Below are positions 16,459-24,672 of a stretch of DNA of 45,068 bases, in pieces. The translations under genes were made by a program, and so were the position numbers. The stretch covers positions 1 to 45,068 of the forward strand of contig NZ_JACICY010000017.1 in NCBI RefSeq assembly GCF_014196055.1, written 5' to 3'. Source of the DNA: Novosphingobium hassiacum. GTDB taxonomy: Bacteria > Pseudomonadota > Alphaproteobacteria > Sphingomonadales > Sphingomonadaceae. Every line of letters starts with the position of its first letter. Position 1 is the stretch's first letter. The notes beneath the pieces are model-generated. The model was not told the DNA's origin and made no database searches. It was given only the letters and a program-made list of their open reading frames with translations.

Positions 16459-19400
16459 CTATCGGCTGCGTTCGATGTTGCGTTCGGGAACGTCGAGCTG
16501 GGGCGTTGCCCGAAGGCTCGCCGGATCGATCCGTGAGGCATTTGCTTGCCTGTCCTCGGGTGCCCTCAAATGATCGGGAATTGTGGGCCGAAAATCGCCA
16601 GCCTCGCGGCCGCTGCGCTTGGCCTCGACCTGCTTTTCGCCAAGGGTTTCGAGCGCGCTGGTCTTGTCGCCCGGGTTGCGGTCGATCTGCGCCAGGAGCC
16701 GTTCGCGGTCGTTGGTAACGATTGTGATGTCGTCGCGCACCCGGGTTATCATGACGAGCGCCAGACGCTGGTTCGACAAGTGCCGGGCTGATGAGTGCAT
16801 CTCACCGATCGCCATGTCGCGGGTGTCGCCCTGCGCCTGATGCATGTTGATCGCATAGGCCAGCCCCATGCGCTCGAGCATGCGGTCATTCTGCTTGAGT
16901 TCTACGGTCTCGCCTGCCTTGTTCTCGAGCGTGACGATCCCATCCCTGATCCCGAGGATCCTCGCCTCCTCGGACTTCATCAGCCCCCTGGCATCATCCT
17001 TTTCGGTCCAGCGGATCTTGTCGCCTTCGTAGATTGTCTCCTTGTGCTTTTCGGAGAGCCTCAAGGCATCGCGCTTGTCCGAAGGGTCGATTGCCGCCGG
17101 ATCGAATTTGATAAGCTTGCCGCTTTCATCGCGCAGCATGACCCGGCCCTTCGCGTCGAGACCTTCGACATCGTACCGGCCCCGAACAAGCCCTCCGGGG
17201 GCGTTCTGGCGCGTCACTTCGAGCAGCTGGCCCTTGCTGTAGGTCGAGGCGTAGCGCAGCTCCTCGCGCGTCGCATGGGCCGGGAGGAGAGTGGTCAGCC
17301 TCAGCCCTTCCCCCTGGATCGCCCCTTCTGCCTTCAGGCCCTGCTGGACCATCCGGTTGAGTTCGCCCCGCGCCGCACGTCCTGATGAGTAAATCGCGGT
17401 CCGCTCGCGATCGTCCGGCGAAAGCTCGAGCCATTTTTGAGCGGTGACCTTGAGGTGGTCTGCGCCTGCTTCCACGACGCGCTCGCCAAGCGAGGCAAAG
17501 CTTTCCTTGAACATGCCCGCGCGCACCAGGCCCGCCGCTTCCTTCATGTGCTCGGTGCGTTGCCGCAGACTGGTGTCTATGCGGGCCATTGCGGGGTTAT
17601 CGGACTGGATTAGCGAAAAGCTCTTGCCCGCCTCGATCGGTTGCAACTGGGCGCGGTCTCCAATCATGACCAGCTTTTCAACACCAAGCCGGTTGGCGAT
17701 CGTGAGCAGGTCATTCATCGGCTTGTTCGCAACCAGCGACGCCTCGTCCAAGACCAGCACTTTGCCGCGCAAGGCTTCGCGCGATGCCTCGAACTTCGGA
17801 CCCGAGCCCGCAAGCGCGGGCCGCAGATGCTCATTCACAAAGGATGAGACGGTTCTTGCTGCGATTTCCTGCCTGACGATCTCCCCGTCTGGCCCGCGGA
17901 TCTCCGTCCCGGTCCGAAGATCGCTGACCATCTTGTTGGCAAAGGCGAGGCCGATCACTTCCCTTCCCTCCTGATGCGCCACGCTCGCAATTGCCGAGAT
18001 GATCGTCGTCTTTCCGGCACCTGCGACACCCTGGATCACGATCGTGCGGTCCTTGCTGGCGAGCGCCAGTGTTCCGGCGGCAATCTGCTCGGCGTTAAGG
18101 TCATGAGTGCCCGCGACTTGCCGCAAGCGCCCGGGGGCCTCGGCCGCTTCGATGATGGAGCGGCCTGCACCCTTTCCCGCGGCGACATTGGCCAGCGTTG
18201 CCCGCTCGATCTCGACATGTTCAGGTGTGGTGTATTTCTCGGGCCGGCCATCGAGCCTGTCGCTCTTGCCCTCAAGCACCCTCCCGTCGGCCACCAAGAC
18301 GCCGATCCGTGCTTCCACACCGTCAGCGGTCACGCCCTTTACGCCGAGGTCGAGCGCGGTCTTGACCAGGTCGCCTCGGCTCCAGGAGGTTTCACGTTCG
18401 CCGATGATCCTGATCGCAGAAGCGGTTGCCATCTCAGTGCGCAGCTGCGTGGGCGTCAGGGTGATCCGTTGCAGGCCATTGGTTGTCAGTGTGTCCGCTG
18501 GCCGGGTGTAGAGCTTCGCGCTGTCGCGGAGCGCGCTCAGCGTCTCCTGTACCCGCTGAGGCGATCCCAAAGGGCTTTCGCGCCCCTCGAAGCCGCGCTC
18601 CCGCGCCTGCTCGACGAGCGCCTTGGCATCGAACCCGAGCCCCGCAGCGCGCTTGGCCCATTCTTGCCGAAGCGCCTGCTTGTCATCCGGATTGAGCTTG
18701 GGATCGCGGGTGCGCTTGGTGATTTCACGCAAGGCTTCTTTGTCGTTTGCGCTCTTCCCAAGTTTCTCGGCCGTCGCCAGAATGGTCAGCCGACGCTGGC
18801 TGAAGGCTTCGATCACATCGCGCGCCACGCCCTTGATCTCGAACTGGCCGTGCTTGCCCGTGATCTGGGTTTCGTAGCCAAGCTTCTCGAGGTTCGTCCG
18901 CAGCGCGGCGTTGTAGATGGAGCCAAGGACTGTGTTGTTCTTCCAGATCTCACCGTTCCACAGCGCCTTCCAGTTGCCATCCTTGTCCTGCGTCATCGCG
19001 GCGATGACAGCATGGGTATGGTTCTGCGGGTCGAGCGCCCGGCTCGTGTCGTGCTGGAACAAGGCATAGAGGAGCTTGCCTGTGACCACGCCCTCGCCGT
19101 TGGCATTGCGTGATCGATCGCGGGCCTGCGCATAGTGCTTCTCGAGATAGGCCATGGTCGCCTTGACGGCGGACAGCTGCGCATCGAGGATCCGCTTGTC
19201 GCCGCCCAACTGCGCCAGCAGGCTGGCCGATTTCGGCATGGAGAATGTGAGGTCTATCCCCGAGCGGCGGTTTGCGTTGCCATTTACGACCGTGTCATCG
19301 GGCAGTTTGCCATCGAGGACTTTTTCGAAGTCATCCTTGGCAACGGGACCGGCAAGACCGAGTGCTTCGGCGCCCTTCCCGCCCCATTCGCTGAGCTCCG

Positions 19401-19485
19401 CAGGGCCATCGCCGACATAGTAGTCGTCCTTGGCGAAATAGTTTGCGGCGCCGCCGGCTGACGCGACTGATGCGACCGACAGCAT
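16459..19485 (-). CDS. traI: MobF-family conjugative relaxase-helicase TraI/TrwC
   Basis: A 1008-residue two-domain relaxase, close in length to TrwC. The N-terminal TrwC domain has a candidate catalytic tyrosine pair Y22-Y23 (AKDDYYVGDG) and the metal-binding histidines H145, H156 and H158 (QHDTS...QNHTHAV). The C-terminal half is a RecD-like SF1 helicase with Walker A GVAGAGKTT near residue 488 and LVLDEASLV as motif II. It nicks oriT, stays covalently bound to the 5' end and unwinds the transferred strand. ATG 19485 lies one base after the stop of the small 31-codon ORF, and traD lies upstream, the trwB-trwC order of other MobF systems. All key residues are present. Confidence 0.93.
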   Translation of the reverse strand: MLSVASVASAGGAANYFAKDDYYVGDGPAELSEWGGKGAEALGLAGPVAKDDFEKVLDGKLPDDTVVNGNANRRSGIDLTFSMPKSASLLAQLGGDKRILDAQLSAVKATMAYLEKHYAQARDRSRNANGEGVVTGKLLYALFQHDTSRALDPQNHTHAVIAAMTQDKDGNWKALWNGEIWKNNTVLGSIYNAALRTNLEKLGYETQITGKHGQFEIKGVARDVIEAFSQRRLTILATAEKLGKSANDKEALREITKRTRDPKLNPDDKQALRQEWAKRAAGLGFDAKALVEQARERGFEGRESPLGSPQRVQETLSALRDSAKLYTRPADTLTTNGLQRITLTPTQLRTEMATASAIRIIGERETSWSRGDLVKTALDLGVKGVTADGVEARIGVLVADGRVLEGKSDRLDGRPEKYTTPEHVEIERATLANVAAGKGAGRSIIEAAEAPGRLRQVAGTHDLNAEQIAAGTLALASKDRTIVIQGVAGAGKTTIISAIASVAHQEGREVIGLAFANKMVSDLRTGTEIRGPDGEIVRQEIAARTVSSFVNEHLRPALAGSGPKFEASREALRGKVLVLDEASLVANKPMNDLLTIANRLGVEKLVMIGDRAQLQPIEAGKSFSLIQSDNPAMARIDTSLRQRTEHMKEAAGLVRAGMFKESFASLGERVVEAGADHLKVTAQKWLELSPDDRERTAIYSSGRAARGELNRMVQQGLKAEGAIQGEGLRLTTLLPAHATREELRYASTYSKGQLLEVTRQNAPGGLVRGRYDVEGLDAKGRVMLRDESGKLIKFDPAAIDPSDKRDALRLSEKHKETIYEGDKIRWTEKDDARGLMKSEEARILGIRDGIVTLENKAGETVELKQNDRMLERMGLAYAINMHQAQGDTRDMAIGEMHSSARHLSNQRLALVMITRVRDDITIVTNDRERLLAQIDRNPGDKTSALETLGEKQVEAKRSGREAGDFRPTIPDHLRAPEDRQANASRIDPASLRATPQLDVPERNIERSR

Positions 19486-19486
19486 C

Positions 19487-19582
19487 TCAGGCTACCCTTG
19501 CCTGTTCGCGCCGGAGCATCGGCCCGGCACATTGCGCGCAAGATAGGGGGCACACATGGCAGGTCTGTCCTGCCGCGCTCAT
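19487..19582 (-). CDS. Possible 31-residue Cys-rich protein between traD and traI
   Basis: Small ORF starting MSAAGQTCHVCPLSCAQC. Its ATG overlaps the traD stop (ATGA at 19579-19582) and its TGA ends one base before the traI ATG (TGA-G-ATG), so it fills the whole gap between the two genes. Four cysteines in the pattern C-x2-C-x3-C-x2-C (residues 8, 11, 15 and 18) could bind a metal. The exact double coupling argues for real translation, either for a functional peptide or as a relay ORF linking traD and traI expression. Conservation is untested. Confidence 0.5.
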   Translation of the reverse strand: MSAAGQTCHVCPLSCAQCAGPMLRREQARVA

Positions 19583-21975
19583 CGGCCAAGCTCCTGATCA
19601 TCGTCGATGGAAGGGTCCTGACGGCTCTGCCTTTCGTTGCCGATGCCGCGCATGCTCTCTTTGGATAGCTCGCTCTCCTGCGCGTCTGCCCTGCTGTTCT
19701 GCGCTCGCCCCTTTGGCCCTTCGATCTTCGCCTGCGCGCTGCGCTCTTCGCTTTCGCGCATGGCCAGGTTCTGCCGCTCGCGCTGGTCCTTTTTGCCCGG
19801 GCGGTGATAGCCATAGAGCTCCCCTTGCACTGGCCTGCGCTCTAAGCGTTCCCTCTCCTCTTCATCCTCCATCTTGCGCGCCACCTCCTCCTCGGTCAGC
19901 TCGCGCTCAGGGTTCAATGGCCCTTCGATCGCCTCCCTCAGCTGCTGCGCTGCCCGCTCAGCCTCACTCAGCGCTACCTCTTCGCGATCCTTCGGCTCCT
20001 TAGGCGCGATGTCAGGTTGTGCGCCCTCCCTATCCCCACCCCCCAATTCCGCGCCATCCCCGGACGGTGGTGTGTATTCGGCCGCGCGCATGTCGGTGAC
20101 GCGCTCAAAGCCCTTTGCGCGGGGTTCGTAATCTTTCCACGTCAGCCTGATCCGGGCAGCGGGGAATCCGTCCGGGAATTTCACGAACCCGTGCATGCTG
20201 GGCAGGTCGCTGATGTCGACCGGCATGACGAGTTCTTCGACGTTGGTACGGGGCGTGATCGTCGAGGCGTCGCGGTTGTCGTTATAGCCGTAGGAATAGG
20301 CTTCATCCATGATCCGGACCTGGCGGTTACCGATGAACTCGGAGCATCGCCGCGACGTCTCGGGATCGGCCGTCTTGAGAATCAGCTTGGTGCCCGCCAG
20401 CGAGGCCAGATTAGTAGCCCCGTTCTCGCCATAGGTTTCTTCAAGCTTGTCGAAGGAATGCATGCCAAGCACGAAGGCGCCGCCAAACGCGCGCGCGGTC
20501 TGAAGGCCATGGTCGATCGCCGGGAGACGATGCAGCGCATGGACCTCATCGATGAGAAACCAGGTGCGCAGATCGCGGCTCCGTCCCATGTGGAACAGCG
20601 CATTGACGGCGAGATCCATCCAGAGGGTCAAGAGCGGGCGATTGAGGACCAGGTCCGGGTGCGTAGAGGTAATGAAAAGGATCGATCCTTCCTTGACCTC
20701 GGTCGTCATCCAGTTCTTGATCGAGAAGCCGGTTTCACCCGGAGGTGGTTCGGGCAGGAAGCGAAAAACATTCGCATTGGCGATGAAAGTTGTCCGGATC
20801 GACTCTGCCATTTTGGCTGCGGCGGGCGACATCATCGGCCCTGCAATCGTGCCTTCAAGTTGAGCATGGATCGTCTTCAGATCCGACTGCATCAGGAAGT
20901 AGGAAAGCGCGCCATTTGAGCGCACGCCCATCTTGATCATCTTGACGCACATCTCGACGAACAGGGTGCGCGCCGATTTCTGCCAAAAGTCATCCTCCGC
21001 GCTGTAACCGCTCGGAACCAGCGCCGTCGCAGCGCTCATGAATTCGGCGTAGTTGTCGCAGTCGTTGAAGATCGACCATGGCACGCAGCGGCGGTCCATC
21101 GGATTGAGGATGATGTCCGTTTCGGCATCATAGAAGCTCTCGACGAAGGTGCCGGTCAGATCGAAAATGACGCAGCGATGCCCGCGCTCGCGCGCCTGCG
21201 TGACGATCTTCTTGAGCTCGGTTGTCTTGCCAGCGCCAGTCGTCCCGATGAACATCGCATGGCTTTGCTCAAGGCGCCAGGGAACCGGCACGCCTGCCAG
21301 ACGGTAAGGCGCATGCAGACCCGCCCGGACACGGTCCTTCAATGGCTCTGCCAGGATCTTGTCGGGGTCGACTGCCGGCGTGCGCTTGCGGCACTCGCTG
21401 ACATGCGCTTTCCAGTTATGGCTGGTGATGGCTTGAGCCAGCTCGCTGTGTGTCACAAGCACAGCACCGCGCTCATGGCGCTCGGTCAAAATGTCGGTGC
21501 CGCGCCGTTTCGAAAAGTCGACGAACCAGACGGTCAGAGGCACGCAGATAAAGGCTGCACCGAGACCTGCGGAAATGCTGACCTGCACGGCCTTGGCCCA
21601 AGCCCTTTCCACGGCAGGATGATAGGGCACCATCGACATAGTGCCTTGCACCATTTGACCCGACGGAAGGGTCAGGTTTACAGGCTTGTTCGGATTGAGC
21701 TGCACCCATCCCCAGGCCTCGGCGTAGAGCTTCATCAACACGAGCTGCACCTCGTGGTTTTTGAAGGTCAGACTGACGAGGATGCACAGCAGTACAACGG
21801 CGGTCCCGACCCAGACGTAGAGGGGCATTCTGATGCCCGCCCAGGTCATCAGGATTTCGTGGTGGAACAGCTGCGACCCGCGCGTGAAATTGCCTGCGTT
21901 CCGCTTCACTTTTCCGCGCGCGGAAGCGTGGGTGAGAGTGGCAGCTTTTTTGCTGAACCGGATGTCTTCAGCCAT
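19579..21975 (-). CDS. traD: Type IV coupling protein TraD/VirD4-like
   Basis: A 798-residue conjugative coupling ATPase. Two transmembrane segments lie in the N-terminal 170 residues (PLYVWVGTAVVLLCILVSL and SISAGLGAAFICVPLTVWF). Walker A GTTGAGKTT is near residue 244 and Walker B WFLIDEVHAL near 470, in a TraD/TraG-type pore ATPase domain. The last 160 residues are very charged and Glu/Arg-rich, a disordered tail that in TraD of F contacts relaxosome proteins. It links the relaxosome to the mating channel. The start overlaps the stop of the ribbon-helix-helix gene, as in an operon of accessory protein, coupling protein and relaxase. Confidence 0.92.
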   Translation of the reverse strand: MAEDIRFSKKAATLTHASARGKVKRNAGNFTRGSQLFHHEILMTWAGIRMPLYVWVGTAVVLLCILVSLTFKNHEVQLVLMKLYAEAWGWVQLNPNKPVNLTLPSGQMVQGTMSMVPYHPAVERAWAKAVQVSISAGLGAAFICVPLTVWFVDFSKRRGTDILTERHERGAVLVTHSELAQAITSHNWKAHVSECRKRTPAVDPDKILAEPLKDRVRAGLHAPYRLAGVPVPWRLEQSHAMFIGTTGAGKTTELKKIVTQARERGHRCVIFDLTGTFVESFYDAETDIILNPMDRRCVPWSIFNDCDNYAEFMSAATALVPSGYSAEDDFWQKSARTLFVEMCVKMIKMGVRSNGALSYFLMQSDLKTIHAQLEGTIAGPMMSPAAAKMAESIRTTFIANANVFRFLPEPPPGETGFSIKNWMTTEVKEGSILFITSTHPDLVLNRPLLTLWMDLAVNALFHMGRSRDLRTWFLIDEVHALHRLPAIDHGLQTARAFGGAFVLGMHSFDKLEETYGENGATNLASLAGTKLILKTADPETSRRCSEFIGNRQVRIMDEAYSYGYNDNRDASTITPRTNVEELVMPVDISDLPSMHGFVKFPDGFPAARIRLTWKDYEPRAKGFERVTDMRAAEYTPPSGDGAELGGGDREGAQPDIAPKEPKDREEVALSEAERAAQQLREAIEGPLNPERELTEEEVARKMEDEEERERLERRPVQGELYGYHRPGKKDQRERQNLAMRESEERSAQAKIEGPKGRAQNSRADAQESELSKESMRGIGNERQSRQDPSIDDDQELGR

Positions 21976-22267
21976 GATGCTCTCGCACGTTGGAGAGCGC
22001 CTGAGCGATCAGGTGTTCGGCATCAGCCGGATATTGCTCCTGAACGATGAGCGAGAGCGCAAGCTGGGTATGCTCGAGGATCGTGACAGCCCGCTCGGCG
22101 TTGAGCGACAGTCCCGCCTTCAGGAGAGGAATGCCCACTTCAAGGGCAATTCTGATGGCTTCAGACCGCGATACACCGCGGCTTGCCGCAAGTTGATCGA
22201 CGACGTCGATCATCCTTGGGCTGAGCGTTACACCGACGCTCTGGAACTGTTTCTTTTCCACTACCAC
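21968..22267 (-). CDS. Ribbon-helix-helix relaxosome accessory protein (TrwA/TraY-like)
   Basis: A 99-residue protein. VGVTLSPRMIDVVDQLAASR followed by GVSRSEAIRIALEVGI is a ribbon-helix-helix fold (strand, helix, turn, helix), and a helical tail probably oligomerises. In MobF plasmids a protein of this type binds oriT, bends it and represses its own operon; R388 TrwA is the model. It is the first gene of the transfer operon, faces the candidate oriT, and overlaps traD by 8 bp. Its promoter at 22303-22331 lies inside an inverted repeat that could be its binding site. Confidence 0.8.
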   Translation of the reverse strand: MVVEKKQFQSVGVTLSPRMIDVVDQLAASRGVSRSEAIRIALEVGIPLLKAGLSLNAERAVTILEHTQLALSLIVQEQYPADAEHLIAQALSNVREHHG

Positions 22268-22302
22268 ACCTTTTCAGGCGTGGTTCGTCTATCGCAGGTA
22301 CC

Positions 22303-22331
22303 AGTATATAGCGCTGCATCGCACTTGCCAA
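22303..22331 (-). promoter_or_regulatory. Probable sigma-70 promoter of the RHH-traD-traI operon
   Basis: On the - strand, TTGGCA (22331-22326) is followed after 17 nt by TATACT (22308-22303), a good -35/-10 pair about 35 bp before the RHH gene. The -10 side sits in the left arm of an inverted repeat, so binding there would block transcription. Confidence 0.55.
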
Positions 22332-22363
22332 GAGCGTCGGCGATGCAGCCCGGTGCAGCGCTA
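22309..22363. repeat. Nested inverted repeats in front of the transfer operon
   Basis: TAGCGCTGCA (22309-22318) is the exact complement of TGCAGCGCTA (22354-22363), with weaker matching ACCA/TGGT sequence further out. Inside lies a second pair, GCATCGC (22316-22322) and GCGATGC (22340-22346). It is probably an operator or an accessory-protein site of oriT. Confidence 0.6.
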
Positions 22364-22488
22364 TGGTATTGGTTTTTAGATGCTTTATTGAAGCCTTGAA
22401 CATCCTGCAGCCGACTGCACCGCCCGAATTGTGAGCAAGACTCCAGCTAACCAATTGTGAAGTATGAAGAATATTGCTGCATCAGCCT

Positions 22489-22511
22489 ACCGCGCAGCGG
22501 TGTACGGTGTG
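22489..22511 (+). other. Candidate nic site of oriT
   Basis: A small hairpin ACCGC-GCA-GCGGT (22489-22501) is followed by GTACGGTGT then GCGC. In F the nic hairpin is followed by a 9-nt segment ending GGGTGT and then the nick. Here the spacing is also 9 nt and the end is GGTGT, so the nick would fall near 22510/22511 on the + strand. Nicking in this orientation sends the tra genes in last, as expected. It is an analogy only, and the hairpin is short. Confidence 0.35.
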
Positions 22512-22814
22512 CGCAAAAAATCAGGAACTTGTGCCCTGTGCCAGGTCCATTGTCGTAGGGGGATCACTCGCGCAGGTGGTTCTCCAGCGGGATTGCGCGA
22601 GCGAGCCTGACTCGCGAACTCAGCGCAGGCGTTATGTCCGCCTACAGCGGGCGCTGTGGGACGACAATGGCTCTGGGTTTGGCCATGGCGATGGCTCAAC
22701 CAGGCCATCTTCCGCGACGAAGTGGCGCGAGAGCAGCAAGCAAAAAAATGCCTCGAACAGACCCTGCGATTGGTGCATCTTCGCATGGTCTTTCAAGGCT
22801 TGGAGGAATGCGCA

Positions 22815-23039
22815 GTGGTGTCGAAACTTGAACGCGAACGGTCCGCGCTTGCAGCAGCAGAAAAGGAGCTGGAAGAGCGCAGGCAGAAGCTTGCAGAGCT
22901 TGAGCGCGAGGAAGCAGAACGAGAGCTAAATCGGCTGATCAAGAAGGTGGGTCAGGATACGGCGATTGCCCTTCTGGAGCTGGCCGTCAAGGTGAAGCCA
23001 AAGGTGGCGATTTCTGCCCTCGAGAAGCTTGGCAGGTGA
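22815..23039 (+). CDS. Small coiled-coil protein next to the oriT region
   Basis: A 74-residue, highly charged protein: a Glu/Arg/Lys-rich heptad-like helix (residues 3-45) followed by a short amphipathic C-terminal helix (LLELAVKVKPKVAISALEKL). A GTG start at 22815 was chosen because GGAGG lies 8 nt upstream and the coiled coil begins at once. An ATG at 22785 in the same frame is possible, while the frame further upstream reads as non-coding. No family was recognised. It is the first rightward gene after the candidate nic site, so it may be an accessory mobilisation protein. Confidence 0.55.
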   Translation: MVSKLERERSALAAAEKELEERRQKLAELEREEAERELNRLIKKVGQDTAIALLELAVKVKPKVAISALEKLGR

Positions 23040-23086
23040 GGTCTTTTTTCGTCGAGTTGGGCGGCGATGACCACCGCCCTGTCTCG

Positions 23087-23338
23087 TCAGAATTCATCGG
23101 CCATCTTGCCGGTGGCGGTGTAGACGATCTGGTCGATCAGATGCATCGGCAGCTCGCCATAGTCTCCCTCCTCGATGAGGATGTACCCGTCCGGGGTCTC
23201 AACGACGTGGACGTCGAAGAATGTGTGGTAGGAGCGCCGCTCAGCTTCCAGCGTTCTTTCATCAAGGGCGATGATGTTGGGGTTGATCTGACGAAGCACC
23301 GAAACGTCGTCTTCGTAGCTTTCCGTTGTGTAGCACAT
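23087..23338 (-). CDS. Hypothetical 83-residue acidic protein
   Basis: Starts MCYTTESYEDDVSVLRQINP, acidic and soluble, with a run of probable beta-strands at its centre (FFDVHVVETPDGYILIEEGDY). No known motif is seen. ATG 23338 is preferred over the longer frame because AGGAGG lies 7 nt upstream. The gene converges with the coiled-coil gene, leaving 47 bp between stops that contain a GGGCGG...CCGCCC hairpin. It lies 93 bp downstream of the cruciform at 23431-23495. Confidence 0.65.
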   Translation of the reverse strand: MCYTTESYEDDVSVLRQINPNIIALDERTLEAERRSYHTFFDVHVVETPDGYILIEEGDYGELPMHLIDQIVYTATGKMADEF

Positions 23339-23430
23339 GACCTTGCCTCCTGGCGCTTGGCGGCTCGTCCGCCATGCCATGAAACAGCGCCCCGTCAGTG
23401 TGCTGGTCACCGGAGCGAAGCGGAGGCTTG

Positions 23431-23495
23431 ACCGCTAATTTTTCGATGGTGCGGAAGCCGGCGCAGCACGGCTTCTCGGTCGGGAAATTAGTGGT
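23431..23495. repeat. 65-bp cruciform / hairpin-forming element
   Basis: The outer arms ACCGCTAATTT (23431-23441) and AAATTAGTGGT (23485-23495) match with one mismatch. The inner arms GAAGCCG (23454-23460) and CGGCTTC (23469-23475) match perfectly. It lies upstream of the - strand gene at 23338. If the + strand enters the recipient first, such a folded element could serve as a single-strand promoter or priming site. Confidence 0.5.
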
Positions 23496-23632
23496 TGACC
23501 AGTATGCTGGCGGGGTGCTCATGGCGATGGTGGTGGACGTGCCTGCGGCAGGAGGCATGCGTTCCCAGCGACTTCGCGAAAGCTATGTCCTGGCTCGTGG
23601 CTGTTCGGCATTGGGGTAACCCCAGCGGTACG

Positions 23633-23670
23633 AAAAAAGGGCGCCGCGGCAACGTGCCGGGCACCCTTTT
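23633..23670. terminator. Bidirectional terminator-like hairpin
   Basis: An A6 run precedes and a T4 run follows an imperfect GC-rich hairpin (GGGCGCCGCGGCA, loop ACG, TGCCGGGCACCC). It could end transcription in either direction, most obviously that of the - strand gene at 23769-24335. Confidence 0.55.
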
Positions 23671-23768
23671 CCACCTCGATCCTGCAGGAGGCTGGTTGCA
23701 GATCGAGCGTTAAACATGGCGTCGAGTTGAGCCGATTCCCGGCTGCTCGTGAACTGGTGGCTGGTTCG

Positions 23769-24335
23769 TCATTGGCTCCATTCGAGCAGCGGGTGTTGCT
23801 CTCCACAATCGGTGGCGGCGATGAACGCGAGGCTTTCGAAGAGCGGAGTGATTCCTGCCTTGACGAAAGCCGCGTAAGTCCGGTGATCTTCGAGCGCTGT
23901 CGCGAGCTTCTGCAGGGACAATTGGCCAGATTCATTTGCATGGCGGCCGAGAGAGGTGAGTACCTTAGACGCAAGGTCGCTGCTCATTGTGATGTCACCT
24001 ACCAGAGCGATGTGTTCGCTCACCCGCATCGTGATCGGCGCATCGCATTGCTGGTGCTCGATCCGTAGCATTCGTCCAAGAAACTGCGCTTCCTCGACGA
24101 TCGCGATCATCTCCGCACGATGGTCGAAGCATGATGCGAACGCGGCGATGGCAAGCGCGTTGGCATTGATCTCGAAGTTCAGGGGCGCGGCCAGGAATTC
24201 GCCTGGATCTGCATCGATTGTACTGTTGGCGGTGTGCAGTCTGCGCATCAGCGCGGCGAGCTCTTGCGGGCGTATCTGAGCCGGTACCGAATGGAGCCTT
24301 GTCTCGATATCCTTGACGCGGAATGTGACGAGCAT
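23769..24335 (-). CDS. Hypothetical 188-residue protein, conserved-looking plasmid gene
   Basis: Starts MLVTFRVKDIETRLHSVPAQ. Its segments alternate helix and strand, it has no membrane segment and no recognised motif, and its C-terminal half is mostly helical. ATG 24335 was chosen for the AGGAGG 5 nt upstream; a longer open frame upstream spans a pyrimidine tract and reads as non-coding. It is transcribed leftward and probably ended by the hairpin at 23633-23670. Its function is unknown. Confidence 0.65.
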   Translation of the reverse strand: MLVTFRVKDIETRLHSVPAQIRPQELAALMRRLHTANSTIDADPGEFLAAPLNFEINANALAIAAFASCFDHRAEMIAIVEEAQFLGRMLRIEHQQCDAPITMRVSEHIALVGDITMSSDLASKVLTSLGRHANESGQLSLQKLATALEDHRTYAAFVKAGITPLFESLAFIAATDCGEQHPLLEWSQ

Positions 24336-24672
24336 CTTTGCCTCCTGTCGCTGCTCGTCTCCTCCATCCCCCTCTCCTTTCTCACTTCCTGAGCTTGTGG
24401 CTGAATGCCCACAAGGGGTCTCGTCCAGCCTGAGGATTTCCGGTCGGCCCATTGTCCGGATACAGCCGCTGGCGCGGCAGCGATGCCCGCAAGATGCGAA
24501 GCATCGAGCACGGGCAATGCGCGCCGGGCCAAGGTAAAAGTGCGGCTGATACATTCAGGGATCGCGATGCTCGCGGCAGCGGGCGAAGGGGGTTCGATGC
24601 CCCCAGAGCCCGCCCCTTGCGCAAAAGAAGAACGGAAGGCCCCGGCATAAGCCGGAGCCTTCCGAAGAGCGC
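24336..24672. other. Intergenic region with G-run leader and terminator
   Basis: 337 bp without a gene. At 24361-24388 a pyrimidine tract (G/A runs on the - strand) precedes the gene at 24335; at 24633-24664 lies the terminator of the DUF2493 gene. Nothing else stands out between them. Confidence 0.5.
24633..24664 (-). terminator. Rho-independent terminator of the DUF2493 gene
   Basis: CGGAAGGC...GCCTTCCG forms a stem with inner CGGC/GCCG pairing and a short ATAA loop. On the - strand it is followed by TTCTTCTTTT. It starts 8 bp after the stop of the gene at 24673. Confidence 0.75.

Larger units (their letters stand above)
22268..22814. other. Candidate oriT-containing intergenic region
   Basis: 547 bp without a convincing gene, between the transfer operon (leftward) and a small rightward gene. 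It contains the tra promoter inside nested inverted repeats (22303-22363), an AT-rich stretch (about 22450-22480), a hairpin with GGTGT (22489-22510), and further short GC-rich inverted repeats at about 22590-22665. This density and the location next to relaxosome genes are what is expected for an origin of transfer. Confidence 0.55.
23339..23768. other. Structured intergenic region
   Basis: 430 bp with no convincing gene. It holds a cruciform (23431-23495), a bidirectional terminator-like hairpin (23633-23670) and otherwise unremarkable GC-rich sequence. Confidence 0.45.

Noticed and set aside
20017..20919. 300-codon open frame on the + strand
   Set aside because: Antisense to traD with no motif; traD has both Walker motifs and membrane segments.
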